Below the pieces are notes generated by a model. That model was not told the origin of the DNA, searched no databases, and saw only the letters and a program-made list of their open reading frames with translations. Both the position numbers and the translations under genes were made by a program. From Rhizobium mayense (GTDB lineage: Bacteria; Pseudomonadota; Alphaproteobacteria; Rhizobiales; Rhizobiaceae): a stretch of 45,110 nt of DNA. This document shows positions 7,149-15,475 of the stretch, piece by piece. The stretch covers positions 1 through 45,110 of the forward strand of contig NZ_JARFYM010000041.1 of NCBI RefSeq assembly GCF_030272705.1, read 5' to 3'. Each line of letters opens with the position of its first letter. Positions within the stretch are counted from its first letter, which is position 1.

Positions 7149-8327
7149 ATGAGCCTTCCGCAGCAGAGAGTGCCGGTTTCGATTCTGACCGGCTTTCTCG
7201 GGGCTGGCAAATCGACATTGCTGAACCGCATCCTCAAGGATGCGGAGATGCGGGATGCGGCCGTCATCATCAACGAATTCGGCGATGTCGGCATCGACCA
7301 CCTGCTGGTCGAAAGCTCCGGCGATTCCATCATCGAACTCTCCGATGGCTGCCTCTGCTGCACGGTGCGCGGCGAGCTGGTGGATACGCTGGCGAACCTG
7401 ATGGATGCCATGCAGACCGGCCGCATCCGGCCGCTGAAGCGCGTCGTCATCGAGACGACCGGTCTCGCCGATCCGGCGCCGGTGATGCAGTCGATCATGG
7501 GCAATCCGATCATCGCCACCAATTTTGACCTCGACGGCGTGATCACCGTCGTCGATGCGGTGAACGGTTTGCAGACGCTCGATAACCACGAAGAGGCGCG
7601 CAAGCAGGTGGCGGTCGCCGACCGGTTGATCGTCTCCAAGACCGGCCTGGAAGGAGCGGCGTCTGACGGTATGCTGGAAAGCCGGCTGAGGTCGCTCAAT
7701 CCGCGGGCGCAGATGCTGAACGCTGATAGCGACGAGGCCGGCCGCGCCGCCATTCTGGTCAACGGCCTCTACGATCCGGCCTCCAAGATCGCCGATGTCG
7801 GCCGCTGGCTGCGGGACGAGCTGGAAACGGATGAGCATGATCATCATCATGACGACCATGGTCATCACCGTGACGGGCATGGTCATCACCGCCACGGCCA
7901 CGATCATCATGGCCATCGGCATCAGCACGCCCATGACGTGACCCGTCACAACGAGTCGATCCGCTCCTTCTCGATTATCGAAAACCAACCGATCGATCCG
8001 ATCGCGCTGGAAATGTTCATCGACCTCTTGCGTTCCGCCCATGGCGAGAAACTCCTGCGGATGAAAGCGATCGTTGCTGTGTCCGACAGGCCGGAGCGTC
8101 CGGTCGTGCTGCATGGCGTGCAGAATATTTTCCATCCGCCCATGCGCCTGCCCGCCTGGCCCAATCCTGACGACCGACGCACACGCATGGTGATCATCAC
8201 CAAGGACCTACCTGAAGATTTCGTGAAGGGCATGTTCGACGCGTTCCTCAGCAAGCCGCGCGTCGATACACCGGATCGCGCAGCACTTGAGGACAATCCG
8301 CTGGCCGTGCCGGGGATGAGGTTCTGA
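7149..8327 (+). CDS. CobW/COG0523 family GTPase with a His-rich metal-binding loop
   Basis: This is a G3E-family P-loop GTPase of the group that includes CobW, YeiR and zinc chaperones such as ZNG1/ZigA. Walker A is GFLGAGKST (15-23) and the metal-binding CxCC motif is C68-L-C70-C71. A base-recognition-like SKTG lies about residues 159-162. Residues about 228-262 carry 18 histidines in roughly 35 positions, arranged in HGHH and HDHH units. This is a strong metal-binding stretch between the GTPase and the C-terminal CobW_C domain. The gene follows the carboxypeptidase by 13 bases. It could supply zinc or another metal to client enzymes. A role in cobalamin synthesis (CobW proper) is less likely because the cob genes lie far downstream, but it cannot be excluded. 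Confidence 0.85.
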   Translation: MSLPQQRVPVSILTGFLGAGKSTLLNRILKDAEMRDAAVIINEFGDVGIDHLLVESSGDSIIELSDGCLCCTVRGELVDTLANLMDAMQTGRIRPLKRVVIETTGLADPAPVMQSIMGNPIIATNFDLDGVITVVDAVNGLQTLDNHEEARKQVAVADRLIVSKTGLEGAASDGMLESRLRSLNPRAQMLNADSDEAGRAAILVNGLYDPASKIADVGRWLRDELETDEHDHHHDDHGHHRDGHGHHRHGHDHHGHRHQHAHDVTRHNESIRSFSIIENQPIDPIALEMFIDLLRSAHGEKLLRMKAIVAVSDRPERPVVLHGVQNIFHPPMRLPAWPNPDDRRTRMVIITKDLPEDFVKGMFDAFLSKPRVDTPDRAALEDNPLAVPGMRF

Positions 8328-8337
8328 GGCTTTTACC

Positions 8338-8356
8338 TTCTCCCCGCCGGGGAGAA
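8338..8356. repeat. Perfect hairpin between convergent genes, rhizobial repeat-like
   Basis: TTCTCCCC (8338-8345) and GGGGAGAA (8349-8356) form an 8-bp perfect stem with a 3-base loop. It lies between the ends of the CobW-type gene and tusA, so it may terminate one or both. Sequences of the form CTTCTCCCCG...GGGGAGAAG are frequent between genes in rhizobia. A decayed relative may lie at 28057-28079. Confidence 0.5.
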
Positions 8357-8388
8357 AGTGGAGCAAGATACGCTTTAGGCGATACTCG

Positions 8389-8622
8389 CTATCGCTTGCG
8401 GATGATGAAGCGATGACCGCTTTCCGTCTTCTCGGTTGCGACCAGGGTGTGGCCATTTTTACTGCAGAAATGCGGAATGTCGATGATGGCCAGCGGATCG
8501 CTGGTCTCGACGGTCAGGATCGCCCCTGACGGCATGCCGCGCAGGCGTTTTTCCGTTTTCAGCACGGGGAGCGGGCATTTCAACCCGCGCAGATCGTAAA
8601 CCCTGTCGTCCAGGCTATTCAC
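8389..8622 (-). CDS. TusA family sulfurtransferase
   Basis: This is a 77-residue sulfur-carrier protein. The active cysteine is C16 in LKCPLPVLKTEK, the CPxP signature of TusA/SirA/YeeD proteins. The rest (AILTVETSDPLAIIDIP, then HFCSKNGHTLV) is the usual small alpha/beta fold. The start is GTG at 8622, which overlaps the end of the L,D-transpeptidase gene by 8 bases. No ATG is available upstream in frame before that gene's coding region. The overlap suggests translational coupling. Rhizobial TusA-like proteins may serve tRNA thiolation or sulfur transfer to cofactors; which one is unknown. Confidence 0.85.
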   Translation of the reverse strand: MNSLDDRVYDLRGLKCPLPVLKTEKRLRGMPSGAILTVETSDPLAIIDIPHFCSKNGHTLVATEKTESGHRFIIRKR

Positions 8623-9898
8623 TCTTGGCCCAGAACTTCCAGAAAGGCGGTTTCTTGGCTGGCTCCGTCTGTGCTGTTTCCACAGGCGGCGCCGCATAGG
8701 CGAGCGGGTTGACCATGGGGTTTGCCATCGGGATCGGCACGTTCGCGGGAACGTTGGCTGCCACGGCGATGCCGGCGGGCTGAGTTCCCTGCTGTCCGGC
8801 GAGACCCGGAGTGGCCGTCGCCATGCGGACGCTTGCCGTCGTCGGATTGGCGACGGTGCCGCCGCGGGCAAGCTGCTGCCCGGACTGGTTCGCCATCATC
8901 GACTCCAGATCGGCGACCTTCATCATCTTGCCGGCAGCAAGCGCGGTACCGGTCGGGGCGTAGGCGATATCGTGGCCCTTGCGCTGCTTGGCGACAATGG
9001 CCTTGCGTTCGGCTTCGGTCGGATCGTACCAGGCCATGCCGTCAAACTTCTTCGAGGCCACGGCATAATCTGACTGGTACTGCTTGTCATGGGTCGCCAG
9101 CGCCACCTGTAGGGCCGGCGGCGTGGTCATGACCGGGCATTTGCCAGCGGGGTTGAACGGGCCGCTGGCCTGCTGGTTGAAGACGTATTTCTTTTCGCAG
9201 ACCTCGACTTCCGGCGGACGCTTCGTCACCTCGAAATTGTCGTAGCCGACCTTCAGCATCCTCCAGAATTCGATGTTGGGGCTCAGACGATGCTTGACCA
9301 TGTTTTCCGCCGTCATGCGGAAAGGGAAGGCCTCAAGCTGGACTGCCTTCTGGCCACCCTTGAAGGCGTCGCGTGCGAAGGCATAGATTTCCAGCACCTC
9401 CTGGTCGGTCATCGAATAGCAGCCCGACGACGAGCAGGCGCCATGGATCATCAGATTGGCACCCGTGCGGCCATTGGCCGCGTCATAGCGGTTCGGAAAT
9501 CCGGTGTTGATGGCGAGGTAGTATTTGGAGTTCGGGTTGAGGTTGGCAGGCGTCAGCATGTAGAAGCCTTCCGGCGCTTGCCGGTCGCCTTCCTTCACCT
9601 TCGGGCCGAGACGGCCGGACCAGGCGCAGATATTGTAGCTGGCGATCACCTCGAAGCGATTGTTCTGGTTCGCCTTGAGGATCTCCATCACGCCTTCTTC
9701 CTTGAAGATGCGGATCATGATCGGCGAATTGCGCTCCATGCCCTTTTTCGCCATGTCGGCGACGATATGGGCGGGAAGCGGCTGCTCGACCTTGTTTTTC
9801 ACCGTCGACAGATCGATCGACGCCGATTCCAGCGTATCGTTACAGCCAGCGAGAGCCAGCGCCATCAGGGATATGTAGGCGAGGTGACGGATGCGCAT
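8615..9898 (-). CDS. L,D-transpeptidase family lipoprotein (YafK-like)
   Basis: This 427-residue envelope protein has a lipoprotein signal, with the lipobox LAGC placing the lipidated cysteine at C19. The YkuD catalytic motif is IHGACSSSGC, with H152, S158 and C160. Such enzymes cross-link peptidoglycan or attach or release proteins at it. Upstream of the motif are the fold-typical NTGFPNRYD residues. The part after residue 250 is long and low in complexity (proline, alanine, threonine), with no recognised domain, ending in PPFWKFWAKSE. It overlaps tusA by 8 bases. The best family match is the YafK/ErfK group; an anchored-protein hydrolase like DpaA is an alternative. Confidence 0.85.
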   Translation of the reverse strand: MRIRHLAYISLMALALAGCNDTLESASIDLSTVKNKVEQPLPAHIVADMAKKGMERNSPIMIRIFKEEGVMEILKANQNNRFEVIASYNICAWSGRLGPKVKEGDRQAPEGFYMLTPANLNPNSKYYLAINTGFPNRYDAANGRTGANLMIHGACSSSGCYSMTDQEVLEIYAFARDAFKGGQKAVQLEAFPFRMTAENMVKHRLSPNIEFWRMLKVGYDNFEVTKRPPEVEVCEKKYVFNQQASGPFNPAGKCPVMTTPPALQVALATHDKQYQSDYAVASKKFDGMAWYDPTEAERKAIVAKQRKGHDIAYAPTGTALAAGKMMKVADLESMMANQSGQQLARGGTVANPTTASVRMATATPGLAGQQGTQPAGIAVAANVPANVPIPMANPMVNPLAYAAPPVETAQTEPAKKPPFWKFWAKSE

Positions 9899-10068
9899 TC
9901 TGACTTAGCCCATAGATGCGAAGAGCGGCCGCACGATCTGTTTCGCCGCCCCAATCGAAACATGAAACAGAATCATAGACGGCTTATACTTGAAAATTCC
10001 TTACCAGCCTATGACGCGCCCGCGGCGCACCCGCAAGCTTTTCTTTGCCATAATTGTTTCGATAACAA

Positions 10069-10095
10069 GAATGTGGCCAAGATTTGGCCTCATTC
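10069..10095. terminator. Strong hairpin between accA and the L,D-transpeptidase gene
   Basis: GAATG and GGCCAA (10069-10073, 10075-10080) pair with TTGGCC and CATTC (10084-10089, 10091-10095) around a 3-base loop, with a single T-T mismatch. It lies 33 bases beyond the accA stop. Only short T runs follow on either strand, so it is a possible terminator or RNA-end structure rather than a textbook one. The rest of the 229-base space holds no gene. Confidence 0.45.
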
Positions 10096-10127
10096 TCGTT
10101 TGTGTGGTCACGATTCTCGAACTTAAG

Positions 10128-11081
10128 TTAGAGATTGCGACCCATGTTGAGGAATTTCTGACGGCGGTCGCTACGCAATTGTTCGCCCGAACGGCTGGAA
10201 AGTTCGCCGAGCGCGTTGGAAATCACGTCGCCGGTTGCCGCAATCACCGTCTGCGGATCGCGATGGGCGCCGCCGAGCGGTTCGGGAATAATGCCGTCGA
10301 TGATGCCGAGTCCCTTCAGGTCGTCGGCCGTGATTTTCATGTTGGTGGCGGCTTCCTTCGCGCGGGTGGAATCGCGCCAGAGGATCGAGGCTGCACCTTC
10401 GGGTGAAATCACGCTGTAGATCGAGTGTTCGAGCATATAGACGCGATTGCCGGTGGCGATCGCGATCGCGCCGCCCGAGCCGCCTTCGCCGATGACGACG
10501 GAGATGATCGGTACCTTCACGCCCAGGCACATTTCTGTCGAACGGGCAATCGCTTCCGCCTGGCCGCGCTCTTCGGCGCCGACGCCGGGGTAGGCGCCTG
10601 CCGTGTCGACTAGGGTGATGACGGGCAGTTCGAAGCGATCGGCCATTTCCAGCATACGGATCGCCTTGCGGTAACCCTCAGGGCGGGCGCTGCCGAAATT
10701 GTGCTTCAGGCGCGTCTTGGTGTCGTTACCCTTTTCCTGGCCGATGACGGCGATGGGCTGGCCGCGGAAGCGGGCGAAGCCGGCCTGGATGGCGGCATCC
10801 TCAGAAAACTTGCGGTCGCCGGCCAGCGGCGTGAATTCCGTAAACAGCGCTCCGGCATAGTCGACGAAATGCGGGCGTTGCGGATGGCGGGCGACCTGCG
10901 TCTTCTGCCAGGCGTTGAGCTTGGAATAGATATCGGCCATGGCCTCGCGGACGCGGATTTCGAGCCGGCCGACTTCATCGGACGTGTCGATGCTCTCGTC
11001 TTCGCTTGCCAGTTTCTTCAGCTCGTGAATCTTGCCTTCGAGATCCGAGATTGGTTTTTCGAAGTCGAGATAATTGTGCAT
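10128..11081 (-). CDS. accA: Acetyl-CoA carboxylase carboxyltransferase subunit alpha
   Basis: This is the alpha subunit of the carboxyltransferase that moves CO2 from biotin to acetyl-CoA, giving malonyl-CoA for fatty acid synthesis. Its partner is AccD, not in this window. At 317 residues it has the family length. The start MHNYLDFEKPISDLEGKI is the usual N-terminal helix. The crotonase-like core shows RGQPIAVIGQEKG, DTAGAYPGVGAEERGQAEAI and GEGGSGGAIAIA, whose glycines form the oxyanion and CoA site. The gene lies downstream of xerD on the same strand with a 63-base space. Confidence 0.96.
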   Translation of the reverse strand: MHNYLDFEKPISDLEGKIHELKKLASEDESIDTSDEVGRLEIRVREAMADIYSKLNAWQKTQVARHPQRPHFVDYAGALFTEFTPLAGDRKFSEDAAIQAGFARFRGQPIAVIGQEKGNDTKTRLKHNFGSARPEGYRKAIRMLEMADRFELPVITLVDTAGAYPGVGAEERGQAEAIARSTEMCLGVKVPIISVVIGEGGSGGAIAIATGNRVYMLEHSIYSVISPEGAASILWRDSTRAKEAATNMKITADDLKGLGIIDGIIPEPLGGAHRDPQTVIAATGDVISNALGELSSRSGEQLRSDRRQKFLNMGRNL

Positions 11082-11144
11082 GAGGTGCGTTTCCGATCCT
11101 TTTGCCCGTGACGAAAGACGGCACGTATAGCCTGTGTGCCGGTC

Positions 11145-12104
11145 CTATTCCTGTTTTTTGGCCTGTTTGGCAAGGGGGTGATGCGTTTGCACCAGTTGGT
11201 GAAGCCGTTCTTCCAACACATGCGTGTAGATTTGTGTGGTCGAAATGTCGGAATGGCCAAGAAGTTCCTGCACCACACGCAAGTCCGCCCCATTGGCAAG
11301 CAGGTGGCTCGCGAAGGCATGGCGCATGACGTGTGGCGAGATCATCGAGGGCGTCAGCCCGGCGCGAATGGCGAGATCCTTCAGGTCCCGCGCAAAAACC
11401 TGGCGCGGCAGATAGCCCTGCTTGGACGCTGCGGGGAAGAGCCACGGGCTCTCCGGGGCCGGTTGCGCGGCAGCTGCCGCTATTTCCGCCTGGCGCCTGC
11501 CGTAGGTCTTCAGTGCAGCGATGGCCGACTGCGACAGTGGCACCAGCCGCTCCTTGTTGCCCTTGCCGCGGATCATCAGGAAACGCCCTTCCTGGTCCAT
11601 CACTTTGGCCGGCAGGGAAACGAGTTCGCTGACGCGCATGCCGGTGGCATAGAGCAGCTCCAGCAGGACCAGCATGCGCAGGTGCTGCAATTGATCGGGG
11701 CCTTCCACGGCCGCTTCCTGTTCGGCCTGGGCCAGAAGACGTGTTACCTCCTCCATCCCCATGGTCTTAGGCAATGCGCGCCCCTTCTTCGGCGCGTCGA
11801 GAACGCCGGTGGGATCATCCGTGCGCAGACCCTCAGCATAGAGGAATTTGTAGAACTGGCGCATGGCCGACAGCCGGCGCGCCTGCGATGACGGCTTGAA
11901 ACCCTGGCGCGATAGGCCGGAGAGATAGGCACCGAGATCGTTCGATCCCGCTTCCGTCATGCGGACATCGCGCCCGGACAAAAAGGAATGAAGATCGTCG
12001 AGGTCGCGCTCATAAGATTGCAGCGTGTTGACCGCCGCGCCGCGTTCGGCGCTCATCATTTCCAGGAAGGCTTCCATATGTGCGCGGCTCAGATCCTTCA
12101 CCAT
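11145..12104 (-). CDS. xerD: Site-specific tyrosine recombinase XerD
   Basis: XerD acts with XerC at the chromosomal dif site to resolve chromosome dimers at division. With the ATG at 12104 the protein has 319 residues, in line with rhizobial XerD. An N-terminal SAM-like DNA-binding domain covers about residues 5-90. Catalytic residues are R157 (ATGMRVSE), K181, H258 and R261 (SPHVMRH), H284 (LLGHSDIS) and Y293 (TQIYTHV). The frame is open to 12218, but that extension is read through the small upstream gene, and GGAG stands 3 bases before the chosen ATG. It contrasts with the island recombinase at 1849-3420, which has the same catalytic plan with an altered box II. Confidence 0.95.
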   Translation of the reverse strand: MVKDLSRAHMEAFLEMMSAERGAAVNTLQSYERDLDDLHSFLSGRDVRMTEAGSNDLGAYLSGLSRQGFKPSSQARRLSAMRQFYKFLYAEGLRTDDPTGVLDAPKKGRALPKTMGMEEVTRLLAQAEQEAAVEGPDQLQHLRMLVLLELLYATGMRVSELVSLPAKVMDQEGRFLMIRGKGNKERLVPLSQSAIAALKTYGRRQAEIAAAAAQPAPESPWLFPAASKQGYLPRQVFARDLKDLAIRAGLTPSMISPHVMRHAFASHLLANGADLRVVQELLGHSDISTTQIYTHVLEERLHQLVQTHHPLAKQAKKQE

Positions 12105-12115
12105 GATCTCCGCGC

Positions 12116-12283
12116 TTACGGCTTCACCGAGCCGGTGGCCGGCGGGTTGACGCGTTCCGAGGGTATGCGGATCGTTACATCGCGCGGCTGCGGTTCGACG
12201 AAGAGCACGAGAGCCCACATTGCTCCATAGACCGATCCGGCGATCACCGCACAGATGACAAGGAAGCGAAACAGGGTCGGCAT
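12116..12283 (-). CDS. Small membrane protein upstream of xerD
   Basis: This is a 55-residue reading frame with a clear ribosome site (GAGGAG about 8 bases before the ATG at 12283). It begins MPTLFRFLVICAVIAGSVYG and continues through a single hydrophobic segment to about residue 29. A polar tail rich in proline and arginine (EPQPRDVTIRIPSER) ends in GSVKP. The single segment with a short N-terminal side suggests an inner-membrane protein with its tail in the periplasm, or a signal anchor. It ends 11 bases before the xerD start on the same strand, so the two are likely co-transcribed. The space to the divergent aroK is short. I know no function; it is too short for common ORF cut-offs. Confidence 0.7.
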   Translation of the reverse strand: MPTLFRFLVICAVIAGSVYGAMWALVLFVEPQPRDVTIRIPSERVNPPATGSVKP

Positions 12284-12443
12284 TCAGAAACTCTCCTCGT
12301 CCCGATCATTGGTCCGGCGATATATTGTAATCCTATCCGCCAACGGTTAGCGGAAGGATATTGCAGACATGTTTATGTTGCGGCGTCTTGACGCTACAGG
12401 TGCATTTGACGATACCGTTTCCAAACAAATTGTGAATGGGCCG

Positions 12444-13034
12444 ATGAGTGAAGAAGTGCTGACCCTTGCAGAAAGCCTCAGAGACAGAGCGCGCTCCGTG
12501 TTGGGCACGCGCAATCTTGTCCTCGTTGGGTTGATGGGGGCCGGAAAATCCTCGATCGGCCGGCTGGTCGCAAACCAGCTCGGCATTCCCTTCGTCGATA
12601 CCGATATCGAGATCGAGCGCGTATCGCGCATGACCATCACCGAGTTGTTCGAGGCTTACGGTGAAGCTGAGTTCCGGGCTCTGGAAACGCGGGTGATCAA
12701 GCGGTTGCTGAAGGGCGGCCCCCGCGTGGTTTCCACAGGTGGCGGCGCTTTCATCAACGACCGGACGCGCCGGCACGTCAAACGCAGCGGCCTGTCGGTC
12801 TGGCTGAAGGCCGATCTCGACGTGCTCTGGGATCGTGTCAGCAAGCGCGACACCCGGCCGCTGCTCAAAACCGAGAATCCGAAACAGACCCTCGAAAATC
12901 TGATGAACGCGCGCTATCCGATCTATGCGGAAGCCGATTTCACGGTTTTATCCCGCGATGTCGGCAAGGATGTCATGGTCAAGGAAGTCCTTGCCGCCAT
13001 CGTCGAGGGGAAAGAAGAAAGCAAGATACCATGA
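12444..13034 (+). CDS. aroK: Shikimate kinase
   Basis: AroK phosphorylates shikimate at the 3-hydroxyl with ATP, the fifth step towards chorismate. The 196 residues from the ATG at 12444 match rhizobial AroK length. Walker A is GLMGAGKSS and the shikimate-binding signals DTDIEIE, RALETRVIKRLL and STGGGAFI are all present. An in-frame ATG at 12369, with GGAAGGA 10 bases upstream, would add 25 residues, so the true start is not certain. The stop overlaps the aroB start as ATGA, and the genes form an aroK-aroB-corC unit divergent from the small membrane gene and xerD. Confidence 0.95.
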   Translation: MSEEVLTLAESLRDRARSVLGTRNLVLVGLMGAGKSSIGRLVANQLGIPFVDTDIEIERVSRMTITELFEAYGEAEFRALETRVIKRLLKGGPRVVSTGGGAFINDRTRRHVKRSGLSVWLKADLDVLWDRVSKRDTRPLLKTENPKQTLENLMNARYPIYAEADFTVLSRDVGKDVMVKEVLAAIVEGKEESKIP

Positions 13035-14161
13035 ATGCGATCACACCGGCGTCGGCGGAGCGCCTCGTCCGCGTGCCCCTCGGCGAGCGCGCCTACGATA
13101 TTCTGATCGGCCCCGGCCTGATTGCCCGTGCCGGCAAGGAAATCGCAGCAAGGCTGAAAGGCCGCAGGGCCGCTATCATTACGGACGAACATGTCGCACC
13201 GCTCTACCTCGATGAGCTGCTTGCGAGCCTTCAAGGGGCCGGTATTCAGTCCTCCAAGTTAGTGCTGCCGGCGGGCGAGAAGACCAAGAGCTTCGAACAT
13301 CTGATGGCCGTCTGTGATGCGGTGCTCACCGCCCGTGTCGAGCGCAACGATGCCGTCATCGCGCTTGGCGGCGGCGTGATCGGCGATCTCTCTGGCTTTG
13401 CCGCAGGCATCGTGCGCCGTGGCGTTCGTTTCGTGCAGGTGCCGACCTCGCTGCTGTCGCAGGTGGATTCATCCGTTGGCGGCAAGACGGGCATCAATAC
13501 CCACCACGGCAAGAACCTGATCGGCGTCTTCCATCAGCCCGATCTCGTGCTGGCCGATACCGACGTTCTGAATTCGCTCAGCGAGCGTGAGTTCCGCGCC
13601 GGCTACGCCGAGGTCGCCAAATATGGGCTGATCGACAAGCCGGATTTCTTTGCATGGCTGGAGGCCAACTGGAAAGAGGTGTTCTCCGGCGGTGCGGCTC
13701 GCATCGAGGCGATTGCCGCGAGCTGTCAGGCGAAATCCGACGTCGTTGTCGCCGACGAACGGGAAAATGGTCCCCGGGCGCTGCTCAATCTCGGCCATAC
13801 CTTTGGCCATGCATTGGAGGCGGCCACCGCCTATGACAGCCGGCGGCTGGTGCATGGCGAGGGTGTTTCGATCGGCATGGTGCTGGCGCACGAATTTTCC
13901 TCGCGCCTCAATCTGGCGAGCCCGCACGATGCCAAGCGCGTGGAGACGCATCTGAAGGCGGTCGGTCTGCCGACGCGAATGGGCGACATTCCGGGCGAGC
14001 TGCCGCCGGCCGAGGTGCTGATGGATGCGATTGCGCAGGACAAGAAGGTCAAGAGCGGCAAGCTCACCTTCATCCTCACCCGCGGCATCGGACAATCCTT
14101 CGCCGCCGATGACGTCCCTGCCTCCGAAGTCCTCAGTTTCCTAAGGGAAAAACATCCGTAA
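13031..14161 (+). CDS. aroB: 3-dehydroquinate synthase
   Basis: AroB converts DAHP to 3-dehydroquinate, the second shikimate-pathway step, using NAD and a divalent metal. At 376 residues it has the usual size. Recognisable parts are the NAD-binding GGGVIGDLSGFAA, the loop TSLLSQVDSSVGGKT, the basic NLIGVFHQP stretch, and the metal ligands in LNLGHTFGHALE and LVHGEGVSIGM. It overlaps aroK by 4 bases and the CorC-type gene by 1 base (TAATG), a sign of tight coupling. Together with aroK and the hisC-tyrC pair further on, the window carries several aromatic amino acid genes. Confidence 0.97.
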   Translation: MNAITPASAERLVRVPLGERAYDILIGPGLIARAGKEIAARLKGRRAAIITDEHVAPLYLDELLASLQGAGIQSSKLVLPAGEKTKSFEHLMAVCDAVLTARVERNDAVIALGGGVIGDLSGFAAGIVRRGVRFVQVPTSLLSQVDSSVGGKTGINTHHGKNLIGVFHQPDLVLADTDVLNSLSEREFRAGYAEVAKYGLIDKPDFFAWLEANWKEVFSGGAARIEAIAASCQAKSDVVVADERENGPRALLNLGHTFGHALEAATAYDSRRLVHGEGVSIGMVLAHEFSSRLNLASPHDAKRVETHLKAVGLPTRMGDIPGELPPAEVLMDAIAQDKKVKSGKLTFILTRGIGQSFAADDVPASEVLSFLREKHP

Positions 14162-15471
14162 TGACGGTTCAAGGCACGCTGGCTGTTTTGTGGGAATATT
14201 GGCCTGAGATCATCTCGATCATCGTGCTCGTGCTGCTTTCGGCGTTTTTCTCGGGTTCGGAAACGGCGTTGACCGCGGCCTCGCGCAGCCGCATCCATAC
14301 GCTGGAAGCGAATGGCGACAAGCAGGCGGGGATCGTGCGCAAGCTCATCGAGCGCCGTGACCGGCTGATCGGGGCGCTGCTGATCGGCAACAACCTCGCC
14401 AACATCCTGGCGTCATCGATTGCGACCAGCCTGTTTCTCGGCCTGTTCGGCAGTTCCGGCGTCGCGCTGGCGACTTTGGCCATGACCGTCATCCTCGTCA
14501 TCTTCGCGGAAGTCCTGCCGAAAAGCTGGGCGATCTCGACGCCGGATCGTTTTGCTCTCAGCGTCGCCGGCGCCGTGCGTCTCTTCGTTGCCGTGGTCGG
14601 GCCGATATCGAGCTTTGTCAACGGTATCGTCCGGCGGATTCTCAGCATCTTCGGCATCAATCTCTCCAAGGAAGTGTCGATGCTGTCGGCTCATGACGAG
14701 CTGCGCGGCGCCGTCGACCTGCTGCATCGCGAAGGTTCGGTGGTCAAGGCGGACCGCGATCGTCTGGGTGGCGTTCTCGATCTTGGCGAGCTGGAGCTTT
14801 CCGACATCATGGTCCACCGCACGGCGATGCGCGCCATCAATGCCGACGACCCGCCGGAAGTGGTCGTGCGGGCCATTCTCGACAGCCCGTATACGCGCAT
14901 GCCGCTCTGGCGCGGCACGATCGACAACATCATCGGCGTCGTCCATGCCAAGGATCTGCTGCGGGCGCTGGCGGAGCCGAATGTGGAGCCGGAAAATCTC
15001 GACATCTCCAAGATCGCGCAAAAGCCCTGGTTCGTGCCCGACAGCACCAATCTCGAAGATCAGCTCAATGCCTTCCTGCGCCGCAAGCAGCATTTCGCCG
15101 TCGTGGTCGACGAATATGGCGAAGTGCAGGGCATCGTCACGCTGGAAGACATTCTTGAGGAGATCGTCGGCGATATTGCCGACGAGCACGATCTCGATAT
15201 CCAGGGCGTGCGGCAGGAGGCCGATGGTTCGATCGTCGTCGACGGCGTTGTGCCGATTCGCGACTTGAACCGCGCGCTAGACTGGGATCTGCCCGACGAG
15301 GAGGCGACGACAATTGCCGGCCTCGTCATTCACGAATCAATGACCATCCCGGAAGAGCGCCAGGCCTTCACCTTCTACGGCAAGCGCTTCATCGTCATGA
15401 AGCGTGAAAAGAACCGTATCACCAAGATCAGGATCAGGCCGGCGGAGACGGAAGAGGGTAAGCCGCAATAG
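14161..15471 (+). CDS. CNNM/CBS-domain membrane protein (HlyC/CorC family)
   Basis: This 436-residue inner-membrane protein has the CorB/CNNM layout. A DUF21 transmembrane domain (about residues 10-190) includes the conserved SGSETALTAA segment. A CBS pair (about 205-335) carries the repeat signals DSPYTRMPLWRG and FAVVVDEYGEVQGIVTLED. A CorC_HlyC domain follows at about 350-430. Members of this group export or regulate magnesium; the old name haemolysin is misleading. It overlaps aroB by one base. The aroK-aroB-corC order recurs in rhizobia, although no functional link is obvious. It converges on bolA with 4 bases between stops. Confidence 0.9.
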   Translation: MTVQGTLAVLWEYWPEIISIIVLVLLSAFFSGSETALTAASRSRIHTLEANGDKQAGIVRKLIERRDRLIGALLIGNNLANILASSIATSLFLGLFGSSGVALATLAMTVILVIFAEVLPKSWAISTPDRFALSVAGAVRLFVAVVGPISSFVNGIVRRILSIFGINLSKEVSMLSAHDELRGAVDLLHREGSVVKADRDRLGGVLDLGELELSDIMVHRTAMRAINADDPPEVVVRAILDSPYTRMPLWRGTIDNIIGVVHAKDLLRALAEPNVEPENLDISKIAQKPWFVPDSTNLEDQLNAFLRRKQHFAVVVDEYGEVQGIVTLEDILEEIVGDIADEHDLDIQGVRQEADGSIVVDGVVPIRDLNRALDWDLPDEEATTIAGLVIHESMTIPEERQAFTFYGKRFIVMKREKNRITKIRIRPAETEEGKPQ

Positions 15472-15475
15472 CGGC

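Noticed and set aside
7834..7940. Short repeats resembling a CRISPR-like array
   Set aside because: They are in-frame histidine codons within the GTPase gene and have no spacers.
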